Below are positions 24,877 to 37,561 of a DNA stretch of 42,146 nucleotides, in pieces. The notes under the pieces are model-generated. The model was not told the origin of the DNA and did no database searches. It saw nothing but the letters and a program-made list of their open reading frames with translations. Both the position numbers and the translations under genes were made by a program. The stretch comes from Phaeoceros laevis (lineage: Eukaryota; Anthocerotophyta; Anthocerotopsida; Notothyladales), in assembly GCA_049999765.1 (NCBI GenBank), contig JBNGIQ010009189.1, positions 53,225 through 95,370 on the forward strand, in the 5' to 3' direction. How positions within the stretch are numbered: position 1 is the stretch's first letter; the number at the start of each line of letters is the position of its first letter.

Positions 24877-25283
24877 CGTCGATGTGGTTAACCCGTGTAC
24901 ATCACCTCGGTCCTTTCAGGAATGAAAAGCTAAACTGGTGCTGCAGCCTTCAGCCTTGCATGACCGGCTGTTCATCTAGTTACCGGCTGACCGTTCTCCT
25001 CTTCTCTACACGCCCTAACCCCTCCGATGGACATGAATCTTGTCCTATGCACGGCGATGAGATGTTCCAATTGAGATGATGCAGCTGTGCGAGTAACATC
25101 AGGGGAGTAGACACAGGCTGAAGGAGTAGCTGCATATCGCGAAGGACAAGGAAAAATATCGTGTAGCTTGGACTTGTTGCTGCTTGTCTTACCTATGATC
25201 TCGGGACGGGTTTGCGTGGCGGATTGTTGAGATCCTGTCCGTTGTTTACGCTGGTCTGCCGTCTCGTGGACTGCGACAGCATC
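24877..25283. promoter_or_regulatory. Divergent promoter region, COX10 / ING
   Basis: The COX10 ATG (24876, -) and the ING ATG (25284, +) are 407 bp apart, so both promoters and 5' untranslated regions must share this spacer. I see no clear TATA box or other named element. Confidence 0.45.
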
Positions 25284-26680
25284 ATGCCGTACTTACAGGA
25301 TTTCATTGCAAGTACGTTGATGTTCTTGCAGGATGTGCTACTTAACTCTTTGATTGATGAGTCTTGTTTTTTTCTGCTCCCTCCCCTTGCCTCCCAGTTT
25401 TGCACAGCTCCTTCCCTCATGGTTGCTTGCCATGTAGTTGTCAATTTTCCCAGTGCTGTGGGGCTGTCGCTTGTTTAGCCCTAATACTGGTATTTGTCGA
25501 TGAAGTATGTGGCAGGTCTGGCTTCACTGCCTGCCGACCTTCAAAGAAACTACGGTCTTCTTGGCCAGTTGGATCAGCAATACCAAGGTGATATTTTTAT
25601 GCCAACCTGCAAACTGTGATTTCTTACTGCACATTGCCAGTCCCTCCTGACAGGGGTTTTGTGCCATAACAGAGCTGCAGCGGCACATGCAGGAGAAATG
25701 TGCACAAGGATACAAGGATGTAACAGAGGCGGCAGAGTCTGCTGGTTCCCAGCCAGAAGTTCTTGTTCGGAAGCACACGCAGGCAATACAAGAGGCCCAT
25801 AAGGCATGTCTCGAAGTGGCAGATCACAAAGTGGGTCTGGCATCGCAGACGTATGATCTGGTGTGTTCTTACTCACTCAAGCTTTAGGTGTTACTTACTA
25901 ACTCGGCCTAAGATCATAGGATTGTGGTTGAACTCTGTCGGGACACTTTGATAATGTGTCGGCTTTGGAATGGTACAGATTGACAGTCATATCCAGCGTC
26001 TTGATAAGGATTTGAAGAAATTCGAGGAGGAGCTTAGACGAGGTACTTCCCTTGGGTTTACAGTGCTTGTTCACCTGGTAGATTTGTTCATACTTGGCGT
26101 GCATTTTGCAAATCCTATGGTAGTCACTCCAGCAATGTACGCAGAGCAAGTTCTTATTGGGGGTCCAGCTGCAACTGTACAAAGGCCTGAGAGTCTTGCG
26201 CAATTGGACGTGAAAGCTGGGAGGAACAAGTATGTTGTCTAAAATGAGCTAACAGGGGTTTGCCCTGATTCTGGTTCCTGCACCTTCGAGTCGGCATCCA
26301 CCTAACCTGCTTGGACTTGTTCTCTTGCAGAGGTCAGCCCTTTGTACCAACTGTTCAAATGGATATTGATCTTCCAGTTGACCCTAACGAGCCCACTTAC
26401 TGCTATTGCAATCGGGTATCCTATGGCGAGATGATCGCTTGTGACAACCCCGAGGTAAGCAACAATATTGCTTTAACCTCCCCTTCCAGCTGCGTTCCGG
26501 GTCCTTGGTTCTTCTTCTTCTTCCTTGTTGAGGAAGTCACTTAACTTTCCTGCGCTTGCTTGTCTACAGTGCAAGATAGAGTGGTTCCACTTCGACTGCG
26601 TAGGAATCGTTGTCCGGCCAAGGGGTAAATGGTACTGCACCGACTGCTCAACAGTGATGAAAAGGCGACGAGGAAAGTAG
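25284..26680 (+). CDS. ING: ING-family PHD-finger protein (inhibitor of growth), seven exons
   Basis: A chromatin reader that recruits histone acetyltransferase or deacetylase complexes to H3K4-methylated nucleosomes in the nucleus. Exons are 25284-25311, 25516-25587, 25673-25860, 25979-26042, 26133-26229, 26331-26454 and 26570-26680, giving 227 residues. The N-terminal ING helix region reads [21 protein letters not shown] and continues through [18 protein letters not shown]. The middle includes [21 protein letters not shown]. The C-terminal PHD finger is complete: [38 protein letters not shown], with the Cys4-His-Cys3 ligands and the aromatic cage residues. It ends in a basic KRRRGK. Exon 5 has two in-frame acceptor AGs 12 bp apart, so two isoforms are possible. 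I cannot tell which plant ING (ING1 or ING2) it corresponds to. Confidence 0.95.
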
Positions 26681-27811
26681 TGACCAGGAGATACTCAAAA
26701 TCAGAATATGAGATCATGTTGTAGTGCACCTCAATCTCCTCCAGGCCCTCCAATTGTTTTGAGTGATCCCGTTCTACTTTTTTGTGGCTCACCGCAATGT
26801 ACCAAAACTCTAGCACCATGGGTTGTCGCAAACGGGCCTGCCAAGTCACGTATTCCGTCTGGCGCACCCTGTCGGTGTAGATAGGCTCAAACTGAGATCG
26901 GATAGGCTAGTCCGATAAGGTTGTCACATTCCTTTAGGCTAGTTGGATTGGTTGGGTTAGTTTGTAATTAGACTTATACTAGCTAGCAAGGTAGTTAAGT
27001 AACTAGGAAGTGGGTGGTTTGAATTGGGAGGGCAGAGCGCCTGATGATCCAGCAAGCAGGGCAGTCGAATGTCACACGGCAAGCTACTTCCGCCGGTCTG
27101 GGCGAGGTGCGGCAAGCCGTGCTCTGGACGGTTTCGCAAGAGTGGAGCACGGCAGGCAGGCCCAGCAAGGCGGTATGTTGAGACAACAATGTGCCCCGGT
27201 TGCCATTGTTGCGACCTACGTGATCGTAGAGGCCCAGGCGGATGTTAGGCCAGTGACCCCCGTCGCGCCCTTCGTGGTGTGGAAGGGATTCCGCAGGGGA
27301 GCCAGGCTAGGTTGGGGGAGCCTGGCCGCAGCTTGGTGAACCTGGTATGCTCGGCATTGAGAGAGGGAATCCACAACAAGTCTTTGGCCTTAGCATTATG
27401 TATAATGTGTGTCCTTCTATGGATGCGGCCGCTAGCGAAATTGTACAGTTTCGGGCGACTCTGTGCAATCGGTTCATGTTGCAGGCTGTTTGCAATCCGT
27501 GGTAGAGGGGTTTCAGGACGCTTGGCGGTCGTGCGTGCCTTGCTTGTTGTTCAGGCGTGTCGTGCCTGGTAGTCTTGTCGGCCATCTCTTGATGAAGGAG
27601 CGCATCAGAGGTGGTGCCGGAGTGGAACCACAGGATTCAGCAAAGTAAGCTGCCTCGCATACACGAAGCGTTCATATTTTGGCTTACAGATGTCTGAGAA
27701 GGGTTGAAGAAACGTTTTCATTTGCGAATTTATTTCAAGAAATTCTACTCTAGCCAGCCCGCATGTAACGTGTGCAACTGCTCTGAACGCCTTCATAGCC
27801 GTGACACAGCA
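26681..27811. other. Intergenic, with a GC-richer block of unknown nature
   Basis: Includes the ING 3' end and the 5' flank of the J-protein gene. The block 26920-27620 is more GC-rich and has a plus-strand frame (27010-27339) with no recognisable domain. I could not confirm an LTR or other element here. Confidence 0.35.
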
Positions 27812-30800
27812 ATGGAGGATGCTGAATGGTGGGCCCAGCAGGGTTCTTTGGAGGGCTGTAAGTGGGAAGAGCAAGAGGCCAAAAAGGCGGTGGATCGGGC
27901 CAGCAAGTTTATGAAGGATGAAAAATATCAAAGAGCCATTTCGCTGATAGAAAAGGCTGAACGCTTATCCCCAGGCTTTAAAGGGCTTTCGGAGCTTCTA
28001 GCAGTTGCAGAGGTTTGCTTAGCAGCCACCTGGGACCAGTGCACATGCCAAGCAAGACCACAAAATAAGACTCCAGATTGGTTTCGAGTCCTTCAGGTTT
28101 GTCCTCTAGGCTAGTCTGCTGGAACCCTAAAACTAGTTCCTCTGTTGTATTGCAAAACATGCGACAGAGGAACAAGTGATCCACACGGGCATAAATTGCA
28201 GGTGGATGAGAAGGCTGACAGCAATGCGATCAAGAAAAGGTATCGCCAGCTGGGTAAGTTCAGATCATTCTCTAGGTGTTCACAGAGTTTCCTGCCTTTT
28301 ATGTTTTGGTAATCAAGAGTGCATTTTTGTATTGGTGGCTTAACCACTTGCACTGTTGCAGCATAGAGGCTGGCACCTAGTTTGAGTGACCTAGCTCAAC
28401 TCTTAACTGTATTGATTTGTTCTCATTGCCATCTTTCAGCTCTGTTGCTCCATCCTGATAAGAACAAGCATGTCAAAGCTGAGCAAGCATTCAAACTTGT
28501 TTCTGAGGTGTGTTCTAGTGTCTACAGGTGCTGAATAATCCTAGAAATTGTTAGTGGTATGATGATGCCTGTTTCTTAATACTTGTAGTGGTTGGCAGGC
28601 ATATGCATGTCTCTCAGACAAGTACAAGCGCAGTCTGTTCACTCTTGGTAGATCAAAGGCAAGGTGCAGAAGATGTGTGCTCACTAGTCGCATGCAATCA
28701 CCTACGCCGTCATTTGGCTACTTCAATGAACATCAGCAAAAAGTATCGGCCCAGCAAAAGCCACAGGCCCCAGCTACCATAGCTAAGGCAAATCCTTCAG
28801 AATGGAAGTCAGATGCTGAGAAGCTGCAGATTTTTCGGGAGAGAGCAAGAGCAAGAGTCTCTTCTCTGGAGCAGGCATGGGAGGCCAGAAATGCAAAGAG
28901 AAATTTACGTGAAAGAACAAAAGCGGATAGAGCTGGAGGTTTTGGTGACTCTTTCAGAGATCATAAAAGTGACAAGACAGATTCATTTTCGGAATTAAGG
29001 CATCAACTGGACCAGATGGAGAGGGAATCCAGGCAAGGAATGCGTGACTACTACAATTGGAGAACTCCAAGTAGGCCCTCCCAGGCCCCTGAATGCAAAA
29101 ATGGTGATCGCACATTCACCAACCTCAAGGATGTTGGCAGGCAGAAAAAGATGCAAAAGGAAAAGCCGAATGTATCACAAAGCTTGGATGATTTGTTGAA
29201 CATGTTGCGTGCAGAAAACTCTGCATATGCTAGAAGGGATTTGGCAAGCAGTCGTGGAGAACCCAGGAGTGGGACAAAGGAAGGGTGCATGTCTGCACGA
29301 AGTACGGAAGGTACACCTGTGTTGAATGACGACGATTATGATTCTTTGAATTGGTCACCAGGAAATAGAAAGGTCGATCCTGCAGATGCTGATCTCCACC
29401 CTCACTCAATTGATAAACTTCTAGCAGATTTGTTTCGCTCAGTGGAACTTGCCTCCAGAGAGGAACTCCTTGATGGGGAGGACATGCCAACAGTTGCAGC
29501 AGACCAGACATGTAGAGGTGTAGATTCATTGTTCAAGGGTGAGTCATCAGGTGTGCATTCTCCACGGGTGGAAGGCGACAGTTGTGCTTCTAGAAGTTCC
29601 CTTTGGGGTGACAGAGGGCCTTGCGGTGGTGGAAGTGCTGGTTGCACAGATTCTTCCATGGCCCACAGGATGGATGGAAACGAGCAGAGCAGATCTTACG
29701 AGCAAATCTTTGAGGAGAATCCGGTACCTTTCCCTGAAGGCAACATCTGTACATGCAAGATTCCAGCAGTTGAATCTGAACCAGTTGTAACTGGTCCCAT
29801 GTTTTTTGAGCCAGTCGTCTTTGATCCTATGTGCACTGTCAATCAGGGGGCTGAAATAGGTGACGAGTCGATGACTAGGATAGGGGAATCCGGGTGTAGA
29901 GACTCAGGACAGGCCAATGATGAGCTACCAGAATCAGAGTCCTCGAGAGTTTGTTGTGGAGAGGCCTTGTCGTCAAAGCCATTGTCCCATGCGATGAGAA
30001 GGCAGGATATGCCAAGTGTTGTGGCTGAAACTTCCAACACCAATGTTTGTATGTCTGAAAGCCAGTTGCACAAGGTTACAGCTGAAGACTCTGCTAATCA
30101 GGCGGTTCCCAGCTCTCTGCCAACAGCTTCCAGCACCGGTGGGGCATCAGTAAGATGTAAGTCCCTCAAGGGAGGAATGCTAAATAGAGATGGAAGTGTG
30201 CATGTAACTAGCGGCAGTGATGATGAACTGAGAATGAGGCGCTTAGTAGCTCCGGCATGTTACAGTTCGTTGTTGAATCCAACTAGGGCAGGTGATGTAG
30301 TCGATTTGCCTTCAGGTGTCCCAGAGCACAGAGCTGTAGTGATTGACAAGCCTAGCAAGAGTCCTGTATCACTGAACCACCCTGCGCTTGGTCCTCTAAC
30401 CGAAGCAGCAAGAGGTACTGAGGATGTAGATGCATTCCTACAGAATGAATCAACACCAGGGCCTGACCCTCTGGAAGCAACAAGTGGAAGGGGTGAGGGG
30501 TTGCAGAATCCTTGCTTGCCAACAGGTGAAGACCGGCAGCCGGGAAAGGATGCTTGGAGCTTTCTAGACCTGGACCGTGAGCAGACGATCATGAGGGAGC
30601 ACAAAGAGGTGGGTGCCAGAGTGATGATTGGTTCATGTTTGTGTTCCTGGCATGTCATGGGTCTCATATCCTGATGAGGGACTCGTTTCCTGTTGCTGCA
30701 GAAGTCCGATCAGCTTCTAAAAACGCTGGAACGATTAAGAGAAGAAGCAAAATCAGTAGCAGCTACTCTGGACAACCTTCGACGCAGTGTCGGAACAGAC

Positions 30801-30872
30801 TCTGACGCTATGAACAATAGTTTCTTTGTAAACAGCTGCCACTCGTCACCCCAGAGTTTAGTTGCCTCATGA
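27812..30872 (+). CDS. Plant J-domain (DnaJ, type III) protein, five exons
   Basis: Probable Hsp70 co-chaperone. Exons are 27812-28096, 28202-28253, 28440-28507, 28599-30608 and 30702-30872, giving 861 residues. The N-terminal part (KAVDRASKFMKDEKYQRAISLIEKAERLSP) is the helical region that precedes the J-domain in the plant J-protein family that begins with MExxxxEAxxA. The J-domain is WFRVLQVDEKADSNAIKKRYRQLALLL, then HPDKNKH and AEQAFKLVSEAYACLSDKYKR, with the HPD motif intact and the family's usual intron positions. After about residue 150 lies a long, Ser/Glu-rich, low-complexity exon with no DUF3444 domain. The gene ends in a Leu/Glu-rich coiled-coil segment (SDQLLKTLERLREEAKSVAATLDNLRR). 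Only the J-domain can be assigned a function. The client and location are unknown, although a nuclear location is common in this family. Confidence 0.85.
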
Positions 30873-31500
30873 CCGCTCCTCTTAAGTGCAAATGCATTCA
30901 TTCTATGATTCGAGCCGAGTGGAAAGTTTTCGATGAGTTCTGGCACCTCAACTGGTGGTCAGGGTAGATTTCATAACAATAATAAGGTGGGAGAACTGTA
31001 GTAGTAGGATTATGGTTTTTAGCCAACTCCACATGGGAATTGAACACCCCGTCAGGTTTTTCGACCGGCGACCGGGAGCCCTCGTCCAGAGATTGTAATA
31101 AGCAACCACTGGGAGCCCCCGTTCACGGACCTTGGTCTACCTGTTTTGGGGCTACAACCGCGAAGTTGGTGGCATTGGAGCTACCACCGTGAAGCGCGGC
31201 AGCTGAACGGTCCATGTTCACTGCTCAAAACGAGAGAGACTGCTCGAGCTTGATTCCCTCTCGGAAGAGCGTTTCCTGAACGAAGAGACCATAATCAGGG
31301 CAGGGCAGTATACACATGCTGATGTCCTTTGGAGCTTCGTCGAACTTATTGATGCCCTGAATGCGAAGTTGAAGGCGATAGAATTGTCTCAGCGTTTTGG
31401 TGATCGTCTTCAAAACAATGCTGAGCTTGAGAGCGTGTTCTCTCAGACGGGTACATGAGGTCCGAAAGAAACCTCCTGGTGAGACGTAGGGCTTCCCGTT
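30873..31500. other. Intergenic, with an ATG-less coding-like frame at 31240-31458
   Basis: Separates the J-protein gene and TDP1. The plus-strand frame 31240-31458 reads as an amphipathic helical segment (LLELDSLSEERFLNEE through FGDRLQNNAELESVFS) and ends at TGA 31456. It has no ATG in frame. A MFTAQNER frame beginning at 31214 is one base out of phase. It may be a relic exon or part of the TDP1 5' region. Confidence 0.35.
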
Positions 31501-34500
31501 ATGGATCAGGACATGTCCCAGCTCCACTACCGCTACAAGCTGAAGCCGCTCTCGGCTCCCCTGTTCGAGGCGTCCACCGGACACCCTTTCGAAGAGCTGG
31601 ACATTGTCGCTGGGCAAGTTTACACTTTCGGCAGATCGAAGTCATGTTGCGATGTCGTGTTCCAGGACAGGCGTGTCAGCCGGAAGCACTGCCAGCTTTA
31701 CCTCGACCCCTCGGGATTCAAGCTTTTCCTTCTCAATGGTGTCACTATTCCCGATTTGCATCTCATGTCCCACTCCAGCAACACGGATTCCTCAGTCATG
31801 AATCTACCGGCGGCGTGTTCTCTGAACGGCGTGTTCGTGAATGGCAAGACGGTGGAACCAGGAGGTTACCAGATTTTGCGACATGGTGCAGTGGTCTCTT
31901 TTGTGACCAGCACCAGAGGTGACCAGGCCCAGGAGGATGCAAGTTCTGGTCCGGCCATCGGGTTTAGCATCATGGAAGAGGATGCGGCAGACAACTCAAC
32001 TGATGGGTTTGCGTCTTCAAGAATGCTAGCAACTCGCGACTCTGAGATGGATAGGCAGACGGTTCCACGACTTCATACGATGCCACCGTTGCACGAGCAG
32101 GTGAGCACTGCAAATGCCCTGGTTCGTCAAGCAGGAAGTGCTCTTCAGCACTCAATTTTTGCGTCAGACAAGGTGGACACTTCTCTTCAAGGCGCTCTTT
32201 GTGCAGGGAAAGGGAGAAAGAAGCTGGAAAGGTCGCTCTCTGGCAATGTCGTTCTTTCTAGTTCCAATTGCGAGTATGTAGAGCACATGAAATTACAGAA
32301 CCCTCCTCATACGGTTCAGGAAGGATGTGAAGGCAGCTGTTCAGACCTTCTGTCCAATTGCGACATGACAGAGATTCTGAGGAAACCTTCCACTCATCGT
32401 TCGAGGGGAACAAAGGCTGTGGCAGCAAACGACCACACAAGAGCAGCTTACTCACAATCACATTGTGTCTACCTTGATGGTGAAATTATAGAAATGAAAG
32501 GTACATACCTTCCTCCAAGCTTTGGGACCAGGTCTGCTGTCATAGGCAATCTGACGAGGGCAAACACTGACCTACTTGAGCCGATCAGCAAGGAGGATAC
32601 TTCTGTTGGTTGTGACAGGGTCGCTGCCATACCTTGTCATTATCTATCTAAACGGAAACGCTTATGTGGGCCTGCTGGACATTTGCAACGTAGTGAATTG
32701 GATCAGCGTAGACACTTCGAATGCACTCCAGCATCGGGGCTAGCTACTTCTTGGGGAACATCTCTGTCAACCTCCAGCGGCTCAGATGCAGGCAAGGGGC
32801 CAAACTCTGAGAGGAAGGGCAAGAATGAAGCGGTTTTGAAACCCATGCAACAGGAAGTAAGTTCACCTAGAAGCATTTCAAGGTCAGGACCTCAGGTTAG
32901 CCTTGCTCATCCTGGGAATCACTGCCCTTCACCGGCTGTATTTCTGAACAAGTTACATGGGGTGAGTGAGGCGATGGAATGCAACTCTATTTCTTTGGCA
33001 GAGCTGCTATTGCCTTTGGATGACCTTTTGGGAATCTTCGCGGCAACCTTTACGGGTGATCTTGAATGGTATTTACCTTATTGATGGTCTGTACATTACC
33101 TGGTTGAGAAAAACATTCTCCTGATCTCAACGGTACATCAACTTTCAGGTTCTTGTCGTCAAACAGCATACCTGCTGAGTTGCCCGTAACCATTGCATGT
33201 CACAACAATGAGCGAAGTTGGAGTCTTTCAAAGAATGATCGCTTTGATGTTCCTCTCTCCAACTGGCCAAAGTTAACTGTGGTGTGAGTAAACGATTTTG
33301 TCCTCTGACTTACCTCTGTTATCTATCGTGAGATTAGTTCTGTTCTGCAGGATGAGGGCTTGTTTTCTGCATGTGCGCTCCGGAATGGTCTGTGGTGTGT
33401 ATGAGGAACTGAACCGTTGTCATGAATATGTAGGTACCCTCCTTTTCCCCTTATATGTGCTATTGGAAAGGGTAAGACGGGCCATACCCAAGGCATTGGT
33501 TGTCATCATCCAAAGCTTTTTCTATTGCAGAGAAAGAGTAGCATACGTGTGATCATCACTTCAGCCAACCTTACCTCTTCACAGGTAGGTAGACAAATAA
33601 GTATACACTGTTTATCCATTATACAGGTTACATGCTGAAAAATTTTGAGCATGTTCTTAGAGCTGATCTTGGAGCTCACATGTTTACAGTGGTCAAAGGT
33701 TACGAACAATATATGGAAGCAGGACTTTCCACAATCACATAGGCGCAGTTATGAGACACTCTTCCCCCACCAATCTCAACCGAATTGTCGAAACACACAT
33801 GGCGACTTTGCAGCCCAACTGGCTGCTTTCGTTTCATCTCTGCTCGTGGATGTTCCATCACAGCTGCACTGGGTTGTCTGTCTGGCTGACTATGATTTCT
33901 CAGATGCAGAGGTGACTTTGGTTGCCTCAATTCCAGGCCTGCATGGACACCCATACGAACCTGTCACTATGGTTGGTATTGGAAGCTCGTGTTTCTTTCA
34001 ACCCGAATTTGTTTATAAGGCATGGTGGCTAACTAATGGGTGGAGCACCTAATCTGGATGCAGGAATTTCTTGACCCAAGGCAAACCGTAACAGCAGAAC
34101 AAGCACTTGGAGTAGTGGATACTGTGGTTGTGGGGATTGCAAATCGATTTGGCCCGAGAAGTGATTCAAAGGGCGTGAAGTTGCGACAGTTAGCAACAGC
34201 AATCCATAGGCAGAAGGAAGTGGAGCAAGGCCTCATACGTGTTTACTTGAAGCGAATGCCGAACATTGTTGCTGACTCAAATGCAGTGGGCGTTTTTATT
34301 CCAGAGAGAACCGATGCTGGCAGCTCCCTGCTTCAAAAAGGTGTTAAGGGGTGTCATGTCAGTAGAAATGCATTTAATTAATTTGCACAAAGTCGCTATT
34401 CAGTTGCAGTGTACCTCGTGGACGACCTGGTTTGACCAGTAGATGCAGGGTAACGATTTGGGGTTTACAGGTCAAACTCAAATGGGTTTACCTGGATCAA

Positions 34501-36400
34501 CATTGTGTGCACGTGGTACATACATGCAACTTGGTTTTGTGCCTAGAGATACGGCGAAGTGGGTTGCACACCTTTGGGACAAGGGTGCAAGCATCTTTGC
34601 TGGCTATGTTTCCCAGAAGGATGTCCTTACTGTTGCGAGTGGTCTGAGCAGTGGCTATCCGCAGCTGTCCCTTCATGTCTACAGGGTATATGTGATTCTT
34701 GTCTTTCTTGCTTTTTCTAGCGGATCCTAAATTTGTTGTACCTTAAGAAATTTTATGCCTGTTTACAGAGTGCAAAATTCTCTGAGCTTCTGGATGAATG
34801 TGAAACCCCTGAACATGAAGCAGCTGTCTGTTGCTTGTTACGGTCCTTGAAGCGGCCTCTTGGACTTTGGCGACTTCAGCAGGTAGCAATTTGCGAATTG
34901 TTTTTAAGGGTTAGTTGATGTGGCGGTTTGCCTTCTTGTTTTGGGAGCATTCTAATTGCCTACCATTTATTCACACCATCTGCAAGCCCGTCCTGTGCTG
35001 GTTGTCTCCCCAGGTTCTGTCAACATATGAGTGGCCATGTTCAGGCGAGACAGATTTTGTTTATGGTAGTCCCTGCAAATCATGACAACCATGTTGTGCT
35101 CGGAGGTGCAATTGCCATTATGTGACCACTAAATTAGAGCTGCTCTGTCCTTGTGGTCACAGCTTCATCGTCAATTGGGACCTCTGTAGATGCGAAGTTT
35201 TTTGCAGCATTTGCTGCTGCAGCTGGCAGGAAAATCCATGGTGTGGATGATGTCGACTCAGTTGACTCCGATCCACAGGTGCATAATTCATATGCACATA
35301 TTATGAACAGTTGTGTCGTGGTTTGTGCCCTGAAGAGAAATGCCAGTGCTCCATGGCGATATTTCTGACATCTAGGGACATCTGCAGTGGGGCTCCTGGA
35401 CAGTTGAGCAAGAGATGAGACGACCTTCAATTGGAATTGTCTTCCCAACTATCGAAAGGGCGAAAGGTGCAAGAGGAGGAATAGAGTCTCATCGTGGACT
35501 CCATCACTTCCACGAGGTACGAACAATGGGGCCTTGCTGCTGGTAATGTTCTCGTCTGCAATATTGAACGCATCAAGTGATCGTGAGTGCAGAACACATG
35601 GACACGGCTGAAGCCAGCTGGCTTGTTGCATGATGCTGTGCCTTTTCCAGCCAGCAGGGAAGGGTTCCCTATGCATGTTAAGGTACATGTAGGATATTCA
35701 TGTCGTGTTATGATATGCTTAGTGACAAGCAGTTTCCTGCTGCCATCCCCATGACCTGCTAATTCTAGTTGGCTACCTGTTCCAGGTTGCACGCCGGTGT
35801 TTCCAGAATGAGTCTGAAGCACCTTATGGCTGGGTATATTACGGCTCCCACAACTTCAGTCCAGCTGCGTGGGGGAGGCCCGTTTGCAAGCGTGTGAAAA
35901 CTTGCAAACCTTCGGCATTTGCCAACATCCAGATACTAGGCTGCACACTCTTCGTGTCCAACTATGAGCTGGGAGTCATTTTTGTTGTGCCCCCACCCGA
36001 AGTGCGATCAAAGCTACAGACAAGCAGAGGAGGAAACTCCACGGCGGTAAACGAGACTTGTATCAAGTCTCTTGACCAATTACAGCTCCCATTTGTTACC
36101 CCAGCCAAGAAATACCAGTCCACAGATCAACCTGCCACAGGGCTGGCGATGCGTGAAGCGCTTGTGCAATACAGGTCTCTCCTAGGTGTGGAACAGGGGG
36201 CAAGCTGCCCGTTGGGTACTAGTACTCACTTGCCAGCTGGTGAAGCCAAGCCCTGGGACTACACTGACGGTGAAGTCGACAGTGAAGTCGACGAAGTTGA
36301 TGAGATTGAAAGGGTCGCTTGGGACGTGAGCGACATTGACACCATGTGGAGACAGGCAGACATTGACTGTTCGAAGGGCATCACCAGCAGCTCTCGGTGA
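31501..36400 (+). CDS. TDP1: FHA-domain tyrosyl-DNA phosphodiesterase (plant TDP1-beta type), 12 exons
   Basis: Predicted to hydrolyse 3'-phosphotyrosyl bonds left by topoisomerase I during DNA repair in the nucleus. Exons are 31501-33068, 33149-33283, 33434-33584, 33690-33971, 34064-34340, 34471-34685, 34769-34882, 35014-35065, 35163-35278, 35388-35516, 35593-35682 and 35786-36400, totalling 1247 residues in one frame. The N-terminal FHA domain (about residues 35-140) shows YTFGRSKSCCDVVFQDRRVSRKHC and SLNGVFVNGK. A long disordered region follows to about residue 500, then the PLD-fold catalytic region. The first HxK motif is CHHPKLFLL (H593, K595), followed by RVIITSANLTSSQWSKVTNNIWKQDFP. 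The second is HVK at residues 1041-1043, with GSHNFSPAAWG downstream. FHA plus TDP1 in one protein is the plant TDP1-beta arrangement. The C-terminus is acidic. Confidence 0.93.
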
Positions 36401-37140
36401 ACAGCAGGGAAAATGCAATTCCTGCGTATATGGACAGATGTCATATTGTTGCTGACGGCCATGGCTTGTTTCTCGGCCTTGTCAGGAGTGCACATTGGGC
36501 CCACAATTTGTAGTTCAAATTGCTGTTACGGCCTTGGGTTTGCAACTGGTTCACAACTATCACCAATGAAAAAACCTTTTGAGTTTTCTGTGCATAGAAG
36601 AATGATCTATTGCATGCCTGCATGAACCATGTCATGGACAGTGAAGCTAGAACTCCTGGAAGATTGGGTCCAAGAACAAGCTGATTCCAACGTGTGGACT
36701 TCGGACCCAACAAGCGTCCACACGGATCCAACAAACACGTTCAGTAGAGCTTCTTCTTCTTCTTCTCCCAGCAGGTGCACATGATGATGGATCCAGCCTA
36801 GTTTCTCAACTCGGAGGATACATGTAGGAAAAGCTTTTCACGCGGACATGCCCCCAGTAGTTAGTACTCTCGTTAGTGGTGACCAGGTGACCACGGTTTG
36901 AAAGATATTGGGGGACCCTCCAAGTGGGGTCTGAGCAGCCGTGCCTGAGAATGGAGGCCTCCAAAGTCCTGAGAGATTTATTGAGGTGCATCTATAGGTA
37001 TTGAGGTGCATCTGTAGGTAGTGTGCACTACTAGTCTATTCCTATACTGCCTGCACGCTCTGCCCGAATTACTTCACCTGATAACCCTACCTAGTGCTAT
37101 GTTCCAACTTCGCAAGGTTTCTGATTTTTGCCCGTGACAC
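36401..37140. other. Intergenic, with a 2 x 20-bp tandem repeat
   Basis: This is the 3' flank of TDP1. A CTT run occurs near 36750. At 36979-37018 the 20-mer TATTGAGGTGCATCTATAGG is repeated in tandem with one substitution. No gene recognised. Confidence 0.45.
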
Positions 37141-37228
37141 TAAGGACCTCTTCGGACTGGAAGTGAGGGAGCGAAATCCGAGCGAACTGCCACGAACTGC
37201 GCGAACTGCCTCAAATCTGCCAAAAACT

Positions 37229-37328
37229 NNNNNNNNNNNNNNNNNNNNNNNNNNNNNNNNNNNNNNNNNNNNNNNNNNNNNNNNNNNNNNNNNNNNNNNN
37301 NNNNNNNNNNNNNNNNNNNNNNNNNNNN
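37229..37328. other. Assembly gap (100 N)
   Basis: A run of exactly 100 N, the conventional placeholder for a gap of unknown size. Distances across it are unreliable. Confidence 0.99.
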
Positions 37329-37561
37329 GTCCTACCTGGCTCCTACGTCGCAATCCTGAACTGAGCATGGACGGAATCTACTCGCCAACTACCTCCTCCG
37401 CCAAATCCCAAAAAAAACTCTAGTTCGCGCCGCGACGTCCGTCTAATCTCTTGTCAAGTTTTGGACGACGGTGCTCAAGCTCGTTTCCTACAACTTTTTT
37501 ATTCCCTTTGGAGCTTCGCCTTCGCCTTCAACTCCGCTCGCCGTGAGATTTGCCCTTGAGC

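Noticed and set aside
26919-27610. Possible solo LTR (starts TGTCACA, later TGGTGCCGGAGTGG resembling a primer-binding site)
   Set aside because: No second LTR, no matching target duplication and no retroelement protein were found.
33298-33552. Apparent loss of the first HxK motif of TDP1 (a frame reading FLHVRSGMVCG)
   Set aside because: The correct exon starts after the TAG at 33431-33433 in another frame and gives YPPFPLICAIG...CHHPKLFLLQRK, with the catalytic His and Lys intact.
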